Assembly: GCF_019837165.1 (NCBI RefSeq)
Contig: NZ_JAGYHC010000001.1
Location: 2,480,001 to 2,544,000 of the forward strand
Direction of reading: 5' to 3'
From: Virgibacillus sp. NKC19-3
GTDB lineage: Bacteria > Bacillota > Bacilli > Bacillales > Amphibacillaceae
Length of the DNA stretch: 64,000 bases
The position numbers and the translations under genes were made by a program. Shown here piece after piece: positions 37,993-47,187 of the stretch. The notes beneath the pieces were generated by a model, which was not told the DNA's origin, made no database searches, and saw only the letters and a list, made by a program, of their open reading frames with translations. The first letter of the stretch is position 1; the number at the start of each line of letters is the position of its first letter.

Positions 37993-39357
37993 TTAGCCAA
38001 TGATCATTTTTTCTTTTGGATAATGGTAATTTCCGCTTTTCTTATTCGTTTTAAACGAAAATAAAATTGTAATGATACCAACCCTACCAATAAACATTAA
38101 GAACATGAGAATAATCTTGCTAAATGCAGATAATTCACTTGTTATACCAGAAGAAAGCCCGACAGTTCCAAAAGCTGATGTGGCTTCAAAGAGCGTTTGA
38201 CTTAAAGAATATGGTTCTGCAACCGAGATCAGTATGATGGAAATAAATACAAGAATAATCGCCAGCAAAGTTACAGTAACGGCTTTTAACAAGTCTTCCT
38301 CATACACCTCCCGATTAAAAATACGAATACTTCTTCTACCTCTGGCAAATGTAATAATAAAAATGACTACAAGCGCAAAGGTTGTTGTTCGAATACCGCC
38401 ACCTGCACTACTAGGAGAAGCTCCGATAAACATTAAGAAAGACATAAACAGATGATTTTGCTCTGTCAGTTGACTGACATCCATTGTAGCTAAGCCACCG
38501 CTTCTAGTAGTCACAGATTGAAAAAACGCATAAAACAATGCTTCATGCCAAGATTTATCCGCAAAAAAATGACCAACATCCAGTATGTAAATAAATAAAG
38601 CACCAATGACAATCAGGATAAAAAAAGTAGTTGTCGTTACTTTTGAAAACAGACTAAAGCGCACTTCCCCACGTTTGCCTAATTTTGACAATATATATTC
38701 TTTTAACTCGATGAGAACCGGAAAACCAATGGCTCCAAAAATAATTAAGATCATATTTATAAATTGTACAAAGTAATCATCCTTAAATAGAACTAACGAC
38801 TCACCGGTAATATCAAAACCACCATTTGATACGGCACTTATTGTTGCAAAAAAACCTTGTAAATAAGCTTCTCCAACAGTTGGAAAATACTGCAGGAAAT
38901 AGGTCCCCAAAATAAAAAAGCTAATCAATTCGACCGTTAATAATAAATAAACGATTTGTTTAATCAAGCGAACCATGCCTTCAAAAGAAGTTTGATTTTG
39001 GTCTGTCATAATTAGACGACGCTCTTTCAAACCAATTTTCTTGCCTAAAAGCAGCCAAATAAATGTACCAATTGCCATAACTCCTACTGCACCTAACTGC
39101 ATAATAAATGCAAGAACGATAATACCACTTGTACTGAGTGTATCCGTAATCACGATGGTACTTAATCCGGTAACACTTAAAGCACTTACTGCTGTAAAAA
39201 GGATATCGACAAAGGAGATAGCTACATCGTCCTGATAAATGACAGGCAAAGACATAATTATTGTTGATAAAACAACCGCAATAGAATAAAAAATCAATAG
39301 AATTTGCACAGGCGAACGTTTATTTATCCACCAGGAAAAAGGATTTCGATGATTCAT
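37993..39357 (-). CDS. ktrD: Ktr potassium transporter membrane subunit (KtrB/KtrD)
   Basis: 454 residues, four M1-P-M2 repeats. Pore loops with selectivity glycines are visible: ALSVTGLSTI, SNGGFDITG, TRSGGLATMD and FGTVGLSSGI. This is the TrkH/KtrB family, K+ uptake coupled to Na+. ktrC in this window lacks an adjacent membrane partner, as in B. subtilis, so KtrCD pairing is the likely arrangement; KtrB assignment is equally possible by sequence. Confidence 0.85.
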   Translation of the reverse strand: MNHRNPFSWWINKRSPVQILLIFYSIAVVLSTIIMSLPVIYQDDVAISFVDILFTAVSALSVTGLSTIVITDTLSTSGIIVLAFIMQLGAVGVMAIGTFIWLLLGKKIGLKERRLIMTDQNQTSFEGMVRLIKQIVYLLLTVELISFFILGTYFLQYFPTVGEAYLQGFFATISAVSNGGFDITGESLVLFKDDYFVQFINMILIIFGAIGFPVLIELKEYILSKLGKRGEVRFSLFSKVTTTTFFILIVIGALFIYILDVGHFFADKSWHEALFYAFFQSVTTRSGGLATMDVSQLTEQNHLFMSFLMFIGASPSSAGGGIRTTTFALVVIFIITFARGRRSIRIFNREVYEEDLLKAVTVTLLAIILVFISIILISVAEPYSLSQTLFEATSAFGTVGLSSGITSELSAFSKIILMFLMFIGRVGIITILFSFKTNKKSGNYHYPKEKMIIG

Positions 39358-39409
39358 ACATAATTCTCCTTACAGCTCATCTAATTCATGAAATACATGA
39401 CCAAATTTT

Positions 39410-39832
39410 TCAATCTAACTTTTTAGCCACTACATCTTTAAATTTCTTTATTAAATCATTTCCTTGGTACCCTTCATCAATTAAACCAATTAGGATCTCT
39501 TCCACTTTATTTTTACGTCGATCAACAATTGACCCTAAAAATAGCACATTCATATGTTCCCCTATTTCGTTGACTCCAATAATGGTCGTGATAAATGTAG
39601 CGGGTTCATTACTTTCTTTGGTGATTTTTACCTGGAGCATGATCTCATTTTCTTTCTTTAGTTCATTAAAATAATGCAAGTAGGAATAGTCAATAAAAGC
39701 TTCGATAACCCATTGATTATTATCATCTTCCCGGTTAATCGTAAGACCATCTTTTAAGGGAATTTTTTTTGGCATAAGATTATCATCTCTTTGTTCGATA
39801 ATTTCCAACGATTTCAGCTTAAAGGTTTTCAT
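39410..39832 (-). CDS. ywpF: YwpF-like protein
   Basis: 140 residues, soluble. MKTFKLKSLEIIEQ and IPLKDGLTINREDD...WVIEAFIDYSYL match the YwpF family. Function unknown. GGGGGAG precedes ATG 39832. Confidence 0.78.
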   Translation of the reverse strand: MKTFKLKSLEIIEQRDDNLMPKKIPLKDGLTINREDDNNQWVIEAFIDYSYLHYFNELKKENEIMLQVKITKESNEPATFITTIIGVNEIGEHMNVLFLGSIVDRRKNKVEEILIGLIDEGYQGNDLIKKFKDVVAKKLD

Positions 39833-40074
39833 CTGCTGCTCCCCCCTCTTAATTTCTTCATCATTGTAACAAAAAATCTGGATAATTAATATTTTTATTA
39901 CTAAAAAAAGCTTTTCACAAAAATCTATCGTTGATAAACGAGGGATAATTATCCATTTTTCAATTGCATATTCCTGTTAACATTTTAAAAATATTGTATA
40001 ATTGGAGATGTTCGTTTGTATATGAAGAGCCAAATACAACGAATATTATTACGTGTACAAAGGAGCTTTTATTT

Positions 40075-40818
40075 ATGAATACTACAGTAGAAACGATTCT
40101 TAATCATCGTTCTATCCGTAAATTTAAATCAGAAAAACTAACAAAAGATCAAATACATACCATCGTAAAGGCTGCTCAACAAGCTTCAACCTCGAGCCAT
40201 GTTATGGCATATACTATTATAGGAATCACTGACGAAAATCTAAAGGCAGAGTTGTCAGCTGTTTCGGGACAGCCTTATGTAAAAGACAATGGCCACTTAT
40301 TTGTATTCTGTGGAGACTTAAACCGTATTTATCAACAAGCTTCTATAGAAGAGCAATCACAAATGCAGGAAAGTATGGAAAGTACAGAACAATTTATTGT
40401 AACAACAATTGACGCGGCGCTGGCTGCACAAAATGCATCTGTTGCGGCAGAGTCGATGGGACTTGGTATTTGTTTTCTAGGCAGCCTGCGAAATGATATA
40501 ACACGAGTAAGCAATTTATTGAAACTTCCTGAACACGTCATTCCTTTATTCGGACTAGCAGTGGGCTATCCGGATCAAGATCCTGAAATCAAACCACGTC
40601 TCCCGCTTGAAGTTGTTTATCAGGAGAATGAATATGCAACTGACAAGCAACACGCATTAATACGTGACTTTGATAATCAGCTTACATCCTATTATCAAAA
40701 TCGCTCCAGCAATACACGAACAGATACATGGACCGAGCAAATGATTCGAAAGTACAGTCATCCCATACGAATGGATGTTACACCATTTATGAAGGATAAA
40801 AAATTTAATAAAAGATAA
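40075..40818 (+). CDS. nfrA: NfsA/NfrA-type FMN-dependent nitroreductase
   Basis: 247 residues. HRSIRKFKSEKLTKDQ (FMN phosphate site), QQASTSSHVMAYTIIG, and GLGICFLGSLRND match NfsA/NfrA flavoproteins that reduce nitroaromatics, quinones or FMN with NAD(P)H. AAAGGAGC precedes ATG 40075; an upstream in-frame codon at 39964 is not supported. A hairpin with T run follows. Confidence 0.9.
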   Translation: MNTTVETILNHRSIRKFKSEKLTKDQIHTIVKAAQQASTSSHVMAYTIIGITDENLKAELSAVSGQPYVKDNGHLFVFCGDLNRIYQQASIEEQSQMQESMESTEQFIVTTIDAALAAQNASVAAESMGLGICFLGSLRNDITRVSNLLKLPEHVIPLFGLAVGYPDQDPEIKPRLPLEVVYQENEYATDKQHALIRDFDNQLTSYYQNRSSNTRTDTWTEQMIRKYSHPIRMDVTPFMKDKKFNKR

Positions 40819-40822
40819 ATCT

Positions 40823-40858
40823 AAAGCAGTATATCCATATGGGATGTGCTGCTTTTTT
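40823..40858 (+). terminator. Terminator of the nitroreductase gene
   Basis: AAAGCAG ... CTGCTTT with an inner palindrome and T run. Confidence 0.7.
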
Positions 40859-40951
40859 ATTCTAATCTCCATAAAGGAAGAATGTAGAAAGTATATTTAT
40901 ACCTCAAAGCTCAAATTATAATTAACAACCTTACTAAAAAGGAGGATTTAT

Positions 40952-41158
40952 ATGACGGTAGGTAGCCAATTAAAACAGACCATTGCCGGGCTTAAAAGTG
41001 CACAAGCAAGTTTTGAGCAATTTGCATTGCAAACGGAAAATAAACAAGCCAAACAAACGTACGAAAATGCTGCACAACAAACACAAACTGTCTTGCAAAG
41101 TGTTGAACCAAGAGTACAGCAAATCGAACAGGAAGAACCACAATACAAAGGTTTTTAG
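40952..41158 (+). CDS. DUF1657 protein, first gene of a spoVA2mob-like operon
   Basis: 68 residues, helical and Gln-rich: MTVGSQLKQTIAGLKSAQAS, then FALQTENKQAK, ending EEPQYKGF. This is the DUF1657 pattern. AGGAGG precedes ATG 40952. In heat-resistant spore formers the spoVA2mob operon begins with this gene. Role in the spore is unknown. Confidence 0.9.
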   Translation: MTVGSQLKQTIAGLKSAQASFEQFALQTENKQAKQTYENAAQQTQTVLQSVEPRVQQIEQEEPQYKGF

Positions 41159-41226
41159 AAGTAAACTTGGGGTTGGTGTTTTGCCAACCTCGCTATAACG
41201 CATAAATAGAGAAATGGGTGAAATGG

Positions 41227-41682
41227 ATGAACACCTTGAAATCAATTGTATTTATCAGCTTCGCACTTTTGCTTGTTGGCTGTGGAACGAATTCTGAATC
41301 ACAGGGAAATAATGATATTGAATTAAACCAGATTTCCACAACTTCAAATGCCATTGATCAAGAACCTGCAAATCAAGCAAAAGAATACTTAAGTAAATAC
41401 GAAGAAATAACTTCTATAAAAGCTGTTAATACATCCAAGAAGCTGATGATCGCTATTGAAATTCAGCATCACGAACGATTTGGACTCGCAAATTTTCGAG
41501 AAGAACGAAAGAAAGAAATGAAAGAAAAATTTCCAAACATGGAAGTCGATATCTCCACAGATAAAAAAATAATTCTGGAACTTGAGCGACTAGAAAAAGC
41601 GCTTGAATCAAAAAAAGTATCAAAAAAAGAACTTGAGAAAGCATTGGATAAAATTATTTCCTTATCAAAAGAACAGACTTAG
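41227..41682 (+). CDS. YhcN/YlaJ family lipoprotein of the spoVA2mob-like operon
   Basis: 151 residues. Signal peptide with lipobox LLVGC (about residues 15-19); the mature part (about 45-145) has ITSIKAVNTSKKLMIAIEI and a helical Lys/Glu-rich end. Second gene of the operon, as expected for spoVA2mob. Start is ATG 41227 or GTG 41218; neither has a perfect ribosome site. A hairpin GGTTGG/CCAACC lies just upstream. Confidence 0.85.
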   Translation: MNTLKSIVFISFALLLVGCGTNSESQGNNDIELNQISTTSNAIDQEPANQAKEYLSKYEEITSIKAVNTSKKLMIAIEIQHHERFGLANFREERKKEMKEKFPNMEVDISTDKKIILELERLEKALESKKVSKKELEKALDKIISLSKEQT

Positions 41683-41701
41683 GAGAAAAGAGTGAAATGA
41701 C

Positions 41702-42181
41702 ATGGCAGATAAAAAGAAAAAAAATTTACCTCCAGAAGCACAATCCTATCAAGCATTTCAAGACAAGCGTGAAGTAAAAAGGCCCTTATTAAAAAACTGT
41801 ATAAAAGCATTTTTTGTTGGTGGGTTCATCTGTTTTATCGGCCAAGTGATAACGACTTTCTATATTTACTACTTTAATTTTACCGAGCAAACAGCCGGGA
41901 GTCCAACAGTAGCCACACTTATTTTCATCACAATGCTATTAACCGGATTTGGTGTTTATGATCGTATCGGGCAATTTTCCGGCGCAGGTTCTGCCGTTCC
42001 TGTTACAGGATTTGGAAATGCGGTTATTTCTTCGGCTATCGAATACCGGACAGAGGGGTTTATCTTAGGTGTAGGAAGTAATATGTTAAAGCTCGCCGGT
42101 CCGGTTATAGTATATGGCGTGTTTTCTGCATTTATCATCGCACTCTTAAAAACAATTCTTATAAAATGGGGTGGATTATAA
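41702..42181 (+). CDS. spoVAC: SpoVAC (stage V sporulation protein AC)
   Basis: 159 residues, several membrane segments. KRPLLKNCIKAFFVGGFICF and DRIGQFSGAGSAVPVTGFGN are typical. SpoVAC forms a mechanosensitive channel in the inner spore membrane for dipicolinic acid movement. Its stop overlaps the spoVAD start by one base (TAATG). Confidence 0.93.
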   Translation: MADKKKKNLPPEAQSYQAFQDKREVKRPLLKNCIKAFFVGGFICFIGQVITTFYIYYFNFTEQTAGSPTVATLIFITMLLTGFGVYDRIGQFSGAGSAVPVTGFGNAVISSAIEYRTEGFILGVGSNMLKLAGPVIVYGVFSAFIIALLKTILIKWGGL

Positions 42182-43197
42182 TGTTGATTGGACATCAGAC
42201 ATGGACCTTCGAAAATAAACCTGTGATTATTTCTACCGGTACAGTAGGTGGGCCATTTGAGGCGAATGGAAACATTCCAAATGATTTTGATATTTTACAT
42301 GAAGACATGTGGCAAAGGCAGGCATCTTTTGAAAAATCACAGCAAGTAATGATGGAAGAAGCCTGTCAGGTAGCCGTCAAAAAAAGCATCATTGAAAAAG
42401 AACAAGTTGAATTTTTTATAAGTGGGGACTTAATCAATCAAATTACTCCTTCTAACTTTGCTGCAAAAACAATGGGAATTCCCTATCTCGGTTTATTCAG
42501 TGCCTGTGCTACATCAATGGAAAGTTTAGCATTAGCTGCTTTTTTTATAAATAGTAACGGGGCTAATTATATATTGAGCGGAACGTCCAGTCATAACGCA
42601 GCAGCTGAGAAACAATTTCGCTATCCCACAGAATATGGCGGACAGAAACCACCAACGGCACAATGGACAGTTACTGGCGCCGGTTGTGCTTTAGTAGGAA
42701 AAGATGGTATAGGCCCAGTCGTCACCTCTTCTACCATTGGCAAGGTTGTCGATATGGGAATAACAGATCCCTTTAATATGGGGGGAGCTATGGCACCAGC
42801 AGCTGTAAATACCATTGAGACTCATTTTAAAGAAAGAAATGTGGATCCGGACTTCTATGATTTAATCATCACAGGTGACCTTGGTCATATTGGGAGAGAA
42901 GTTTCACTGGATCTTATGAATGAGCGTGGGCTTAATGTCAGAGAGGAGCAATTTGTAGACTGTGGGCTTACCATTTACCGAGAAGATCAGCCTGTTCTAG
43001 CTGGTGCAAGTGGACCTGCATGTTCGTCTATCGTGACATATGGACATTTTTTAAATCAAATGAAAAAAGGTGATCTAAAGCGAATTCTTGTTGTTGCCAC
43101 TGGATCCCTTCATTCGCCAATGAGTATACAGCAAAAAGACCCCATCCCCTGTATCGCTCATGCAGTTTCTATCGAGTCAGGAAGTGAAACCTTATGA
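42181..43197 (+). CDS. spoVAD: SpoVAD (stage V sporulation protein AD)
   Basis: 338 residues, thiolase-like fold. [38 protein letters not shown], and [20 protein letters not shown] are family motifs. It binds dipicolinic acid on the membrane and serves its uptake into the forespore. GGGGTGG precedes ATG 42181. It overlaps spoVAE by four bases (ATGA). Confidence 0.95.
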   Translation: MLIGHQTWTFENKPVIISTGTVGGPFEANGNIPNDFDILHEDMWQRQASFEKSQQVMMEEACQVAVKKSIIEKEQVEFFISGDLINQITPSNFAAKTMGIPYLGLFSACATSMESLALAAFFINSNGANYILSGTSSHNAAAEKQFRYPTEYGGQKPPTAQWTVTGAGCALVGKDGIGPVVTSSTIGKVVDMGITDPFNMGGAMAPAAVNTIETHFKERNVDPDFYDLIITGDLGHIGREVSLDLMNERGLNVREEQFVDCGLTIYREDQPVLAGASGPACSSIVTYGHFLNQMKKGDLKRILVVATGSLHSPMSIQQKDPIPCIAHAVSIESGSETL

Positions 43198-43544
43198 TAT
43201 TTTTCTGGGCCTTCGTAGTGGGTGGACTCATCTGTGTCATTGGACAAATTATGCTTGATGTATTTAAATTGAACCCTGCTCACATGTTAACGATTCTGGT
43301 GATCTCCGGGGCTGTGCTGGATGGAATAGGTTTATATGAACCATTGATTGATTTTGCTGGAGCAGGCGTTACCGTACCAATCACAAGCTTTGGTAACCAG
43401 TTGGTTCACGGTGCAATGCAAGAAGCGGAAACACATGGGCTTATTGGTGTTGTGACAGGTATGTTTGAAGTTACCAGTGCAGGTATTTCTGCTGCCATTA
43501 TTTTCGGCGTGATTGGGGCAATACTGTTCAAATCAAAAGGATAG
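43194..43544 (+). CDS. spoVAE: SpoVAE (SpoVAEb type)
   Basis: 116 residues, membrane protein. [20 protein letters not shown] and [20 protein letters not shown] show the relation to SpoVAC. Third membrane component of the DPA channel. Translationally coupled to spoVAD. Confidence 0.93.
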   Translation: MIFFWAFVVGGLICVIGQIMLDVFKLNPAHMLTILVISGAVLDGIGLYEPLIDFAGAGVTVPITSFGNQLVHGAMQEAETHGLIGVVTGMFEVTSAGISAAIIFGVIGAILFKSKG

Positions 43545-43557
43545 GAGTTGAAATGAC

Positions 43558-43755
43558 ATGACAGTCGGAGCGCAAGTGAAAAGCTGTTATTCATCGATAA
43601 AGAGTATAGAGGCAAGCTTGAATATGATGACAAATAAAGCCCAGGATCAGGAAACAAAGGATACATTTCATCAAGTTCAACAAATCATGAACGAAATAAA
43701 AATGGATTTGCAGCAACAGGTTATACATCTTGAAAAAGAAGAACCACAATACTAG
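43558..43755 (+). CDS. DUF1657 protein, second copy
   Basis: 65 residues, same fold pattern as the first gene: MTVGAQVKSCYSSIKSIEAS, ending HLEKEEPQY. AGGAG precedes ATG 43558. Sixth gene of the operon. Confidence 0.9.
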   Translation: MTVGAQVKSCYSSIKSIEASLNMMTNKAQDQETKDTFHQVQQIMNEIKMDLQQQVIHLEKEEPQY

Positions 43756-43790
43756 CTGCCAACGAAAACAATGAGAAAGGTACGATTCTT

Positions 43791-44648
43791 ATGCCGGATT
43801 GGATTACCATTATTTTACAGTCACTTACATTATTAGTTATTTTGTTTTTTATGACAAAATGGCTTGGCGCGAAACAAATGTCACAACTAAATGTTTTTGA
43901 ATACATTTCTGGCATCGTTTTGGGTGGTATTGTAGCTATTCACACGATAGATCCAAACAGCAATCTCATATATGGAATTTTAGCCATGTTTGTCTGGTTT
44001 ATTGTGCCTTTTACTGTCGAGTATATTTCGTTAAAAAGTAAATCTTTTCGTAATTTCACGGATGGAAAAAGTACAGTATTTATTCAAGACGGCAAAATTA
44101 TGGAGGATAACTTAAAAAAAGAAGGATATACCACGGATGACTTACTTGAGAAATTGCGTGACAATAATGTATTCCTTGCTTCTGATGTTGAATTCGCTAT
44201 ATTGGACCCATCCGGAACAGTAAGTGTTCTGCCCAAAAAAGAGAACCGTCCTTTAACGCCAAAGGATCTAGGCTTAAAACTCGCACCGGAAAAAGAACCG
44301 CAAACGGTGATTATGGATGGAAAAGTCTTACTCGAACCCTTGGCCAATTTAAATTTGAATACAAATTGGCTGGAAACAGAATTGGATAAAATCAATGTTA
44401 GTATTGAAAATGTGTTTCTAGGACAAGCAGACACAAATGGTCAATTAACGGTCGATTTATATGATGATAAGATTGCAGTACCAAGCCCTTCAGAATTGCC
44501 TCTTCTACTGGCTACAATGAAAAAATCCCAAGCCGATCTAGAGCTGTTTGCATTGGCTACAGAAGATGAGAACGCCAAACAAATGTATGAAAAAAACAGC
44601 AAAAAAATGCAACAAGCGATTGATATGGCTGGTCCCTATTTAAAATAA
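43791..44648 (+). CDS. DUF421 (YetF-like) membrane protein with a DUF1657-like tail
   Basis: 285 residues. Three N-terminal membrane segments (about 5-85) with GAKQMSQLNVFEYISGIVLG, then the cytosolic DUF421 domain (about 90-235, FRNFTDGKSTVFIQDGKIM and EFAILDPSGTVSVLPK). The last 45 residues (KKSQADLELFALATEDENAK...) resemble the DUF1657 proteins encoded in the same operon. Seventh gene; its presence completes the spoVA2mob layout. Function unknown. Confidence 0.88.
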   Translation: MPDWITIILQSLTLLVILFFMTKWLGAKQMSQLNVFEYISGIVLGGIVAIHTIDPNSNLIYGILAMFVWFIVPFTVEYISLKSKSFRNFTDGKSTVFIQDGKIMEDNLKKEGYTTDDLLEKLRDNNVFLASDVEFAILDPSGTVSVLPKKENRPLTPKDLGLKLAPEKEPQTVIMDGKVLLEPLANLNLNTNWLETELDKINVSIENVFLGQADTNGQLTVDLYDDKIAVPSPSELPLLLATMKKSQADLELFALATEDENAKQMYEKNSKKMQQAIDMAGPYLK

Positions 44649-44697
44649 ATAATAACGTTCTTTTCATACGAGTGCTGTTTGCTATAATCACCGGCCA

Positions 44698-44731
44698 GGT
44701 GACCTAAGGGTGGATGCGTCCTTAGGTCACC
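44698..44731. other. Perfect 12-bp hairpin after the spoVA2mob-like operon
   Basis: GGTGACCTAAGG / CCTTAGGTCACC with a ten-base loop. No T run on either strand, so not a standard terminator. The surrounding 265 bases (44649-44914) hold no convincing gene. Confidence 0.55.
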
Positions 44732-44914
44732 CGCACTGGTAAGTAACTTCAATATATTGCATATAGATTACAGTTTAGCATGAATAACCGAGATATCAGC
44801 GGAGGAAACACATGATACGAGAGGCGAGGCATTGTTAATACACCTCAAATTACATTAGCAATCTTTTTTGCAAGCAGTGCTAGCTTCTCGAAATCACTTG
44901 CAGCACGACGAGTT

Positions 44915-45895
44915 TTAATTCATCCGCACAGCAATCTTTCCGAACTGCTTCCCTTCCTGCAAATACTCAAAAGCTTTCGCTGCTTCGTCCAATGAGAAGG
45001 TCTGATCAACGACAGGATGTGTTTTAAAATTTTCTATATGTTCCAGCATTGCGATGAGTTCTTGTCTGCTACCCATGGTTGATCCGAACAGCTGATATTG
45101 GCCATAGAAAAATTGGCGTAAATTAAAATCTACTGTATCGTCTGTGGTAGCACCAAATATCACGATTCGTCCACCTTTTTTCAAAACCTCTAATGAACGG
45201 TTAAATGTAGCTTGTCCAACACTGTCAATTACTAAATCAACCGTTTCATTTACTAGCTCCTTCGTCCAGTCACTAGCTGTATCCAATATAATGTCTGCTC
45301 CCAATTCCTTTGCTTGCCTTTGCTTTTCTACGTTTCGGGAAGTAACGATTACTTTTGCCCCTATATTTTTCGCAAACTGAATGAGATACGTTGCCACACC
45401 ACTACCTGCTCCAGGAATAAATACCGTGTCTCCTTCTTTCACCTGCCCTTTTGTAAAAAGTGCTCGATATCCTGTTAATGCGCTTAATGCTAAAACACCA
45501 GCTTCTTCCCATGTTAAATGTTCCGGCTTTTTCTCGACTTGTGCTGCAGAAAGAACAATTTTTTCAGCGAAAGTGCCATGGTCCGGCATGCCAAGAATAT
45601 CAAACTCCTTTGGCGGTGCGTCACTATTTTCCTCCCAACGTAGAGAAGGATTAATAATAACATCATCACCCACTTTCACACGTGTAACCCCATCACCTAC
45701 TGACGCAATGACGCCAGCACCATCTGAACCAAGTACTAATGTATCTTCCGTACGTCCTCTTCGATTTGGAAGACCAACATCACGTCGATTTAAACCTGCT
45801 ACATGCAAATGAACGACTACCTCTCCGCGCCCTGCAACCGGATCCTGAACATCCTTGACTTTTAATTCTCCATATTCATGTACAAATGCTTTCAT
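44915..45895 (-). CDS. Medium-chain dehydrogenase/reductase, quinone-oxidoreductase-like
   Basis: 326 residues. MKAFVHEYGELKVKDVQDPV, the GSDGAGVI core, and the NAD(P) motif PGAGSGVATYLIQFAK (about 167-182). It lacks the structural-zinc Cys cluster of classical alcohol dehydrogenases. Start ATG 45895 behind AGAAAGGGTGACAGGA, five bases after the arsA stop, so part of the cstA operon. Substrate unknown. Confidence 0.87.
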   Translation of the reverse strand: MKAFVHEYGELKVKDVQDPVAGRGEVVVHLHVAGLNRRDVGLPNRRGRTEDTLVLGSDGAGVIASVGDGVTRVKVGDDVIINPSLRWEENSDAPPKEFDILGMPDHGTFAEKIVLSAAQVEKKPEHLTWEEAGVLALSALTGYRALFTKGQVKEGDTVFIPGAGSGVATYLIQFAKNIGAKVIVTSRNVEKQRQAKELGADIILDTASDWTKELVNETVDLVIDSVGQATFNRSLEVLKKGGRIVIFGATTDDTVDFNLRQFFYGQYQLFGSTMGSRQELIAMLEHIENFKTHPVVDQTFSLDEAAKAFEYLQEGKQFGKIAVRMN

Positions 45896-45900
45896 TCCTG

Positions 45901-46833
45901 TCACCCTTTCTCATAATATATACTAAATTCCGCTAATTGATCTGTATTCGTTACATCATGGGAGAATAACGGCACATAAATACGTTCCTGTCTTTGAAAT
46001 GTTTCTTCAATCATGGACACATACTGTTTTTCATGCTCTCTTCGCTGCAGCAAAAATTCTCCGTCTGCATCATCTGGCAGAACTTTATTCACGATTACAG
46101 TTTTTACATGCAAATGATACTGATCCAATAATTCAATCGCCTTTTTCGTTTCTAAAATTGGGAGTCTTTCCGGGTTCAGTACAAAAATAAAACCCGTCTT
46201 TTTCCCATCCAGCATAACCTCTCGGGCTTTTGAAAAGCGTTCCTGCCTTTCCCGCAACACATCGTAAATCGGATCCTCAACCGGATCCCCGTCGTTTAAT
46301 AGCTGGGAATAATTTTCATTCGTTTTCCTTCTTTTTTGCAGCAATCCATTTATCCAAACACCCATTAGTTCAGGAAGTGATAATAATCGTATGGTGTGTC
46401 CTGTTGGTGCTGTATCAAAAATCAGCTTATCGAAATGCTTTCGCTCCTCTAAAATAATGGATATTAGCTTATCAAACAACGCAGCTTCATCCGCTCCTGG
46501 GGAAGCCTTAGCTGTGTCCAACTGCCGATGAACCTCTTCCATCATACTTGATTGTACAGTATCCTTAATATTTTCTTTTACACTTTTTATATATTTATCT
46601 GTTTCTATTTCCGGATCTATTTCCAATGCGGACAAATTATCTGCAACTAGCGTTATTTTCCCACCAATGGACTGCTTAAAAATATCTCCTAAATTATGTG
46701 CAGGATCTGTAGACACAAGTAATGTCTTATTTCCGGATTTCGCAGACTTCCAAGCAATCGCAGCAGCAGAAGTAGATTTTCCCACACCGCCTTTACCACC
46801 AACAAAAATAATATGCTTTGCTAATACTTCCAC
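45901..46833 (-). CDS. Single-domain ArsA/Get3-like ATPase
   Basis: 310 residues. Deviant Walker A GGKGGVGKSTSAAAIA (residues 12-27), switch I STDPAHNLGD (about 41-50), switch II FDTAPTGHTIRLL (about 140-152), and the NPERLPILET helix. This is the anion-transporting or tail-anchor-targeting ATPase family. No arsR, arsB or arsD is nearby, so arsenite export is not supported. Start GTG 46833 with GGAGG eight bases upstream. Third gene of cstA - CC protein - ArsA - MDR. Confidence 0.88.
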   Translation of the reverse strand: MEVLAKHIIFVGGKGGVGKSTSAAAIAWKSAKSGNKTLLVSTDPAHNLGDIFKQSIGGKITLVADNLSALEIDPEIETDKYIKSVKENIKDTVQSSMMEEVHRQLDTAKASPGADEAALFDKLISIILEERKHFDKLIFDTAPTGHTIRLLSLPELMGVWINGLLQKRRKTNENYSQLLNDGDPVEDPIYDVLRERQERFSKAREVMLDGKKTGFIFVLNPERLPILETKKAIELLDQYHLHVKTVIVNKVLPDDADGEFLLQRREHEKQYVSMIEETFQRQERIYVPLFSHDVTNTDQLAEFSIYYEKG

Positions 46834-46863
46834 ATTTTACGCCTCCTTCTTCTTTACGATTGC

Positions 46864-47121
46864 CTAGCAGCAGCGAATTCCTGTTAGAGGCGATTTATCC
46901 ATACCCATACGCAAATGCCAATCATGGAAATTCTCGATCATGTATGGATAAAGTTCCAGTGTATAATAATAAATTGGATTTGGTATGCCAATCATCTCAG
47001 AATACAACAATAACAGAAACAAATCATCCTCATCCCGTAGTTCACGAGCAATTTCCTGACGATGTGGCATGCTTAATACTTCCTCATAAAATTGAATCAT
47101 CTTTTTCACATATTCCAACAT
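46864..47121 (-). CDS. Small protein ending in Cys-Cys (cory-CC-star family)
   Basis: 85 residues. MLEYVKKMIQFYEEVLSMPH, a LFLLLLYSEMIGIPNPIYYY segment, and the C-terminus GMDKSPLTGIRCC. The terminal CC stop and the FHDWHLRMGM motif fit the family NCBI names cory-CC-star, from memory. GAGGTGAGG precedes ATG 47121. It lies between cstA and an ArsA-like ATPase; a thiol or metal link between the two products is inference. Confidence 0.75.
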   Translation of the reverse strand: MLEYVKKMIQFYEEVLSMPHRQEIARELRDEDDLFLLLLYSEMIGIPNPIYYYTLELYPYMIENFHDWHLRMGMDKSPLTGIRCC

Positions 47122-47187
47122 TGTCCTCACCTCGCTTGAGGGTTTTAAAGAAGAGACCATCCGTTAATGATCTCTTCCCTTCTTCCA

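Noticed and set aside
40880-40945. Sigma-G promoter before the spoVA2mob-like operon
   Set aside because: Expected from biology, but I could not find a convincing -35/-10 pair of that type in the short AT-rich upstream region.
44830-44914. Frame on minus reading IKTRRAASDFEKLALLAKKI just past the MDR dehydrogenase stop
   Set aside because: Protein-like but without start codon or ribosome site and out of frame with the dehydrogenase; too short to call a gene or relic.
45901-46833. Arsenical pump ATPase annotation for the ArsA-like gene
   Set aside because: It is a single-domain protein with no arsR, arsB, arsC or arsD nearby and sits in a cstA operon.
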